Positions 33,964-36,941 of a DNA stretch of 36,941 nt are shown here, in pieces. The notes under the pieces were generated by a model. That model was not told the DNA's origin, did no database searches, and saw nothing but the letters and a program-made list of their open reading frames with translations. The translations under genes were made by a program, and so were the position numbers. This DNA comes from Alphaproteobacteria bacterium (GTDB lineage Bacteria; Pseudomonadota; Alphaproteobacteria; Reyranellales; Reyranellaceae), in assembly GCA_019235415.1 (NCBI GenBank), contig JAFAKN010000767.1, forward strand, positions 1 through 36,941, given 5' to 3'. Every line of letters begins with the position of its first letter. The first letter of the stretch is position 1.

Positions 33964-34927
33964 GCCCGGACTGGTCGGCGCCTTCGTTCTCGGCGCCATG
34001 GGTCTCGGGGTCGCCGGGATCCTGTTCTTCGGCGGCGCCAGGATGTTCAGCAGGACCATGAACGTCGTCGCCTATTTCGACGAGTCGGTCGCCGGGCTCG
34101 ATGTCGGCGCACCGGTTACCTTCAACGGCGTGCGCATCGGTCAGGTGAAGCGGGTCGGCCTCGAATTCTCGACCGCCACCATGACCGCCCGCATCCCGGT
34201 CGTGCTGGAAGTCCAACCTGAGCAGATCACCTGGCAGGGCGGCAAGCGGCTGGCCGAGGATCCCAAGGATTTCGAGCGGCTGGTTCGCGCAGGCTTGCGC
34301 GCTCAACTCGAGATGCAGAGCTTCGTCACCGGGCAGCTCCGCGTGGACCTCGAGTTCCTCCCGAAGACTCCCGTCCGTCTGATGCGAGACTCGGCGGATA
34401 TGCCGGAGATCCCAACCGTGCCGTCGGACCTCGGCCAGTTCCTCGCTCAGCTGTCGAAGCTCGATCTTCAAGAGCTCGCACGCTCGGCGCAAGGTGCGTT
34501 CGCCTCGTTGGACGTGTTCGTGAAGCACGCCGACTCGCTGCTCGGTCCACTCGCCGGCAACGCCAGCGACGCCCTGGTCGCGGCACGGGACACGTTCCGC
34601 AGCGGCGATGACGCAATCGTACACCTCAAGGAGGAGGCATCGACCGCGTTGCGCGATCTCGACGGAGTGCTGGTCGACGTGCGCCATCAGGTCGGCCCAC
34701 GTAGCGCCGAGCTCAGCCGTGTCCTCAATTCGGCCGATCGCGCCGTGCGTCAGGCGTCCACGTTGCTGGACTCGCTGAACGGCTTGGCGCAACCGCGGAC
34801 ACCCTTCCGCAGCAACCTCGAGGCCGCGATGCGCGACCTGGCGGCAACCACCAGCTCCTTGCGCGATTTCGCGGCGACGGTCGAGCGCAATCCCAACTCG
34901 CTCCTTTTGGGGAGGTCCGGGCGATGA
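33953..34927 (+). CDS. MlaD-family MCE-domain lipid-binding protein
   Basis: 324 residues from GTG 33953, with AAGGAGG just before it. An N-terminal membrane anchor (about 5-27) is followed by an MCE domain at about 35-120 (VVAYFDESVAGLDVGAPVTF, then NGVRIGQVKRVGLEF). A long helical, coiled-coil-like tail (about 170-320) could form the periplasmic needle or tunnel seen in longer MCE proteins, as in PqiB/LetB or Mce types. It substitutes for MlaD in E. coli, which lacks this tail. The stop overlaps the following lipoprotein gene (ATGA). Confidence 0.92.
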   Translation: MSTRPGLVGAFVLGAMGLGVAGILFFGGARMFSRTMNVVAYFDESVAGLDVGAPVTFNGVRIGQVKRVGLEFSTATMTARIPVVLEVQPEQITWQGGKRLAEDPKDFERLVRAGLRAQLEMQSFVTGQLRVDLEFLPKTPVRLMRDSADMPEIPTVPSDLGQFLAQLSKLDLQELARSAQGAFASLDVFVKHADSLLGPLAGNASDALVAARDTFRSGDDAIVHLKEEASTALRDLDGVLVDVRHQVGPRSAELSRVLNSADRAVRQASTLLDSLNGLAQPRTPFRSNLEAAMRDLAATTSSLRDFAATVERNPNSLLLGRSGR

Positions 34928-35589
34928 GAGAAGCTTCTCGAGGCGGGCTTGGCATAAGCCTGCCACTGCCCCTGATCGTTGCCGTTCTCGCCGTTTCCCT
35001 CGCCGCTTGCGCTGGACCGGCGAAGCGGGAGTATGTTCTCGGTTCGCCTGCTGTTCCCTCGGGAAGCGTGTTGTCGGTGCAGGCAGCGTCTCCGGTCGTG
35101 CAAGTCGAGCGGGTGCAGGTTCCGGACTATCTCGACACGCGCGACATCGTCACGAGGCACGATCGGCAAGTCGTGCCCAGCGAGACAGGGCGCTGGGCGG
35201 AGCGGCTTTCGGTGGGCGCCACCCGTGCATTGGCCGCCGCCCTGGCGGCCCAGCTCAAGGGCGTGGCCGTGACCTCGTCACAACCGATCGATCCGCCGGC
35301 CGTGCGCGTCGTGGTCGACATCGTCGATTTTGACGCGAGCCTGGACGGATCTGTCGTGCTGGCGGCTCGTTGGACAGTGACGGACGCAACCGGCCAGCGA
35401 TCACTCAGCACCGAGCAGGCGACCGTGAGCGAGCCCGTTTCCAGCGAACGGGACGCAGCGCTGGTAGCGGCGATGTCGGCTGCCCTCGACAAATTGGCTA
35501 TTCGAATTTCGGCTGGCATCGAGCCGAACCTGGCCCAGCGGCCGAAACCGCTGCGGTCGAACTTGCCGTCAGGCAGTTCTTCACTCTGA
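34924..35589 (+). CDS. PqiC-like ABC-transport auxiliary lipoprotein
   Basis: 221 residues. The signal peptide ends in lipobox SLAAC, so an outer- or inner-membrane lipoprotein. REYVLGSP and VQVERVQVPDYLDTRDIVTR match the ABC_trans_aux/PqiC domain; SETGRWAERLS is also typical. Such proteins complete MCE systems at the outer-membrane side. The last 20 residues are low-complexity Ser/Pro. Start overlaps mlaD stop. Confidence 0.88.
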   Translation: MREASRGGLGISLPLPLIVAVLAVSLAACAGPAKREYVLGSPAVPSGSVLSVQAASPVVQVERVQVPDYLDTRDIVTRHDRQVVPSETGRWAERLSVGATRALAAALAAQLKGVAVTSSQPIDPPAVRVVVDIVDFDASLDGSVVLAARWTVTDATGQRSLSTEQATVSEPVSSERDAALVAAMSAALDKLAIRISAGIEPNLAQRPKPLRSNLPSGSSSL

Positions 35590-35609
35590 TCAAACGTAGG
35601 AGACTTGGT

Positions 35610-36104
35610 ATGCGTAAGTCATCGTTGGCCATCGTCGGAATGGCCGCCCTGGGGTTGGCGACGTTGGTCCATGCGCAGCAGCGCGTCTCGGTGCCGGCGT
35701 CGGAAAAAGGCGTCAACGTCGGCTCGCTCTCGTGCAACGTCGCCGGTGGCGCCGGCTTCGTCTTCGGTTCCACCAAGGCGTTGAACTGCATCTTCACGCG
35801 GACCGAAGGAGCGGGCGAACGCTATGTCGGCGAGGTGAGGCGCTTCGGCGTCGACATCGGTTACACCCAGGAGGCGCAGATCGTCTGGCTGGTCTTTGCC
35901 CCTGGCAACGTAGCCCCCGGCGCGCTGGCAGGCAGCTACGTCGGCCCGACCATTCAGGGCACCGCCGTCGTCGGTGCCGCAGCCAACGTGCTGGTCGGGG
36001 GAAACAGCGGACAGGTGACCTTGCAGCCGGTCAGCGTCGAAGGCAGCGTCGGCCTGAACGTAGCCGGCGGTGTCGCCGAGATCGTCTTGAAACCTGCCAA
36101 GTAA
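35610..36104 (+). CDS. DUF992 secreted protein
   Basis: 164 residues: signal peptide (hydrophobic 5-20, cleavage near VHAQQR), then VNVGSLSCNVAGGAGFVFGS, LNCIFTR and ERYVGEVRRFGVDIGYT, which identify DUF992, a periplasmic domain found mostly in alphaproteobacteria. Two cysteines may pair. It starts 21 bases after the lipoprotein gene with GGAG upstream, so it is probably the last gene of the Mla-type operon. Function unknown. Confidence 0.85.
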   Translation: MRKSSLAIVGMAALGLATLVHAQQRVSVPASEKGVNVGSLSCNVAGGAGFVFGSTKALNCIFTRTEGAGERYVGEVRRFGVDIGYTQEAQIVWLVFAPGNVAPGALAGSYVGPTIQGTAVVGAAANVLVGGNSGQVTLQPVSVEGSVGLNVAGGVAEIVLKPAK

Positions 36105-36114
36105 CAGCGACGTA

Positions 36115-36139
36115 GCGCGGATCCATGCGGGATCCGCGC
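36115..36139 (+). terminator. Hairpin ending the Mla-DUF992 operon
   Basis: GCGCGGATCC (36115-36124) and GGATCCGCGC (36130-36139) form a perfect 10-bp stem with loop ATGCG, 11 bases after the DUF992 stop. There is no T-run after it, as is frequent in high-GC genomes. Confidence 0.55.
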
Positions 36140-36210
36140 CATCGGCGAGGCGCACCTAATGCCAGCGGTTCGGTCTTGACGGGATCGTGTCCCATGGACT
36201 GGTGTAGGTA

Positions 36211-36279
36211 GCTGGGGGTAAGTAGCCCGCCGACGAGACCGCCGCGGAGTCTGGCGGCGGCGGGCTACTTACCCCCAGC
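36211..36279. repeat. Perfect 22-bp inverted repeat, 25-base spacer
   Basis: Arms 36211-36232 and 36258-36279 are exact reverse complements (starting GCTGGGGGTAAGTAGCCC). Inside the spacer AGAC (36236-36239) and GTCT (36249-36252) can pair further. The right arm overlaps a second stem, ACCCCCAGCGGGGGT (36271-36285), so two exclusive folds are possible. It sits between convergent genes and directly before an IS256-type transposase fragment, so it may be a transposon end, a small non-autonomous element or a bidirectional terminator. Confidence 0.65.
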
Positions 36280-36352
36280 GGGGGTCACCGGCGATTTCCG
36301 GGTAAGGGTTGGGTTGCGAGATCAACCTGCAACCGAGAGACCGCCCGACGGG

Positions 36353-36421
36353 ATGATGAACCTGCGCGCGCTCGTGGAGAAGACCCCCGACAGCGATCTT
36401 TTGCGCGACATGATCGGATGA
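36353..36421 (+). pseudogene. IS256-family transposase, N-terminal fragment
   Basis: The 22-codon frame MNLRALVEKTPDSDLLRDMI closely resembles the first residues of IS256/Mutator-type transposases (family pattern ALLEKGSDADLLREMIGFAAERL). It ends at TGA right after MIG, and nothing of the catalytic DDE core follows. The preceding 70 bases, with GGTTGC/GCAACC repeats, may be the left end of the element. A dead insertion-sequence remnant. Confidence 0.65.
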
Positions 36422-36492
36422 GCTCTCGGACACTTGTCGGCTCAGATATTCCGCCTCTTTACGCCGAGCTCGTGGGGTGCCGAAATGGCCTC

Positions 36493-36941
36493 TCAGTAGT
36501 AGCGCTTCGATTTCGCCCAATCATCGCCCAGCTTTTTGAACCTTCCCCTGCAAATCCAGATCGTCTGGCCGGTCTCGAAGGGAAGTGCCCAGGGATTATC
36601 GGTTTTGCCCATTGCCTCGACTGAGGCGTAGTCCGTGAGCAAGTCTTCGCGGCGGCCCCCTAGCCGTATGACTACGTCTCCGAGATGTCCACGCGGACCC
36701 CAGAGGTAGTAGTTGTTGTGCGCGCTGATTGAGGGGGGCAGGCCCCAAGGCTTCGCAAAGATGTCGACTGCGGCCGCCTCCCCATAGTTGTTCGCGAGAA
36801 ACACCGCATCGGCTCGGTCTTCTGGCGACAGCGATTGATAGGCACGGCCGACCGAGGCGGCGAGTTCGCGCCAGCCGAACATATCGGCATAGAGGGGTGT
36901 CAGGTGACCGACCGCCAAGCCTTTTTCGTTGGCTTCCGCAG
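36493..36941 (-). CDS. GT39/ArnT-like glycosyltransferase, C-terminal part, cut by window edge
   Basis: The frame is open to the right edge, giving about 149 residues. LTPLYADMFGWRELAASVGR, ANNYGEAAAVDIF and NNYYLWGPRG are typical of the soluble periplasmic C-terminus of polytopic PMT_2/GT39 (ArnT-like) enzymes, which transfer sugars from polyprenyl phosphate. The membrane part and catalytic Asp lie outside the window. Convergent with the DUF992 gene. A TTG at 36918 is not the real start, because the family-like sequence continues upstream. Confidence 0.65.
   Translation of the reverse strand, partial: AEANEKGLAVGHLTPLYADMFGWRELAASVGRAYQSLSPEDRADAVFLANNYGEAAAVDIFAKPWGLPPSISAHNNYYLWGPRGHLGDVVIRLGGRREDLLTDYASVEAMGKTDNPWALPFETGQTIWICRGRFKKLGDDWAKSKRYY

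Noticed and set aside
32464..34059. Minus-strand open frame of about 531 codons opposite the Mla genes
   Set aside because: Shadow of the MlaE, MlaF and MlaD coding sequences.
1..36941. CRISPR arrays, tRNA or rRNA genes, riboswitches
   Set aside because: No regularly spaced repeats, tRNA-like clover sequence or rRNA stretch was recognised on reading; short cryptic RNAs cannot be excluded.

Overview
The window is GC-rich chromosomal DNA from an alphaproteobacterium. It looks most like the Hyphomicrobiales/Bradyrhizobium or Reyranella type, judging by DUF992, the DUF3734 patatin next to acetoacetate decarboxylase, FixJ-type response regulators and a trifunctional Ser/Thr kinase/ATPase/histidine kinase. 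Genus cannot be fixed from sequence alone. No rRNA, tRNA, CRISPR array or intact insertion sequence was seen.

Layout. (1) 1-934: the end of a patatin-like phospholipase and acetoacetate decarboxylase. (2) 976-7388: an RND efflux operon (TetR repressor, periplasmic adaptor lipoprotein, inner-membrane RND pump, small membrane protein) followed by a winged-helix regulator that appears to have lost its STAND ATPase and C-terminus. (3) 7634-16396, minus strand: a 1994-residue trifunctional sensor kinase whose stop codon overlaps the start of a sugar-type ABC importer (binding protein, ATPase, permease). (4) 16397-20063: a disturbed zone with an orphan paralogue of the RND adaptor, a decayed 5-aminolevulinate synthase C-terminus, a secreted MORN-repeat protein and a small zinc-ribbon protein. 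(5) 20064-24685: FMN-dependent L-lactate dehydrogenase divergent from an AaeB/DUF1656/AaeA-type aromatic-acid efflux operon. (6) 24713-26206: a mechanosensitive channel/cyclic-nucleotide-binding gene broken by three frameshifts. (7) 26459-29185: a receiver-PAS-histidine kinase, a receiver-only protein and a FixJ-type DNA-binding regulator. (8) 29373-30783: a patatin fragment, a class III nucleotide cyclase and a carbonic anhydrase remnant. (9) 31064-36104: an Mla-type lipid-transport operon with a DUF6492 protein in front and a DUF992 protein behind. (10) 36115-36941: hairpins, an IS256-type transposase fragment and the C-terminus of a GT39-type glycosyltransferase.

How it fits together. The strongest candidate for an undescribed system is a local signalling-to-envelope circuit. 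The 1994-residue kinase and the 498-residue kinase share a closely similar PAS-histidine kinase module, and two response regulators lie next to the smaller one. A 14-bp palindrome, TAAGCCTTGGCTTA or a close variant, occurs at four intergenic places. Three sit 87-106 bp before start codons: those of the orphan RND adaptor, the FUSC efflux operon, and both divergent response-regulator genes. I infer that the FixJ-type regulator binds it, autoregulating its own locus and controlling efflux genes.

At least six gene remnants lie between otherwise intact operons, so this part of the chromosome appears to be actively gaining and losing genes.
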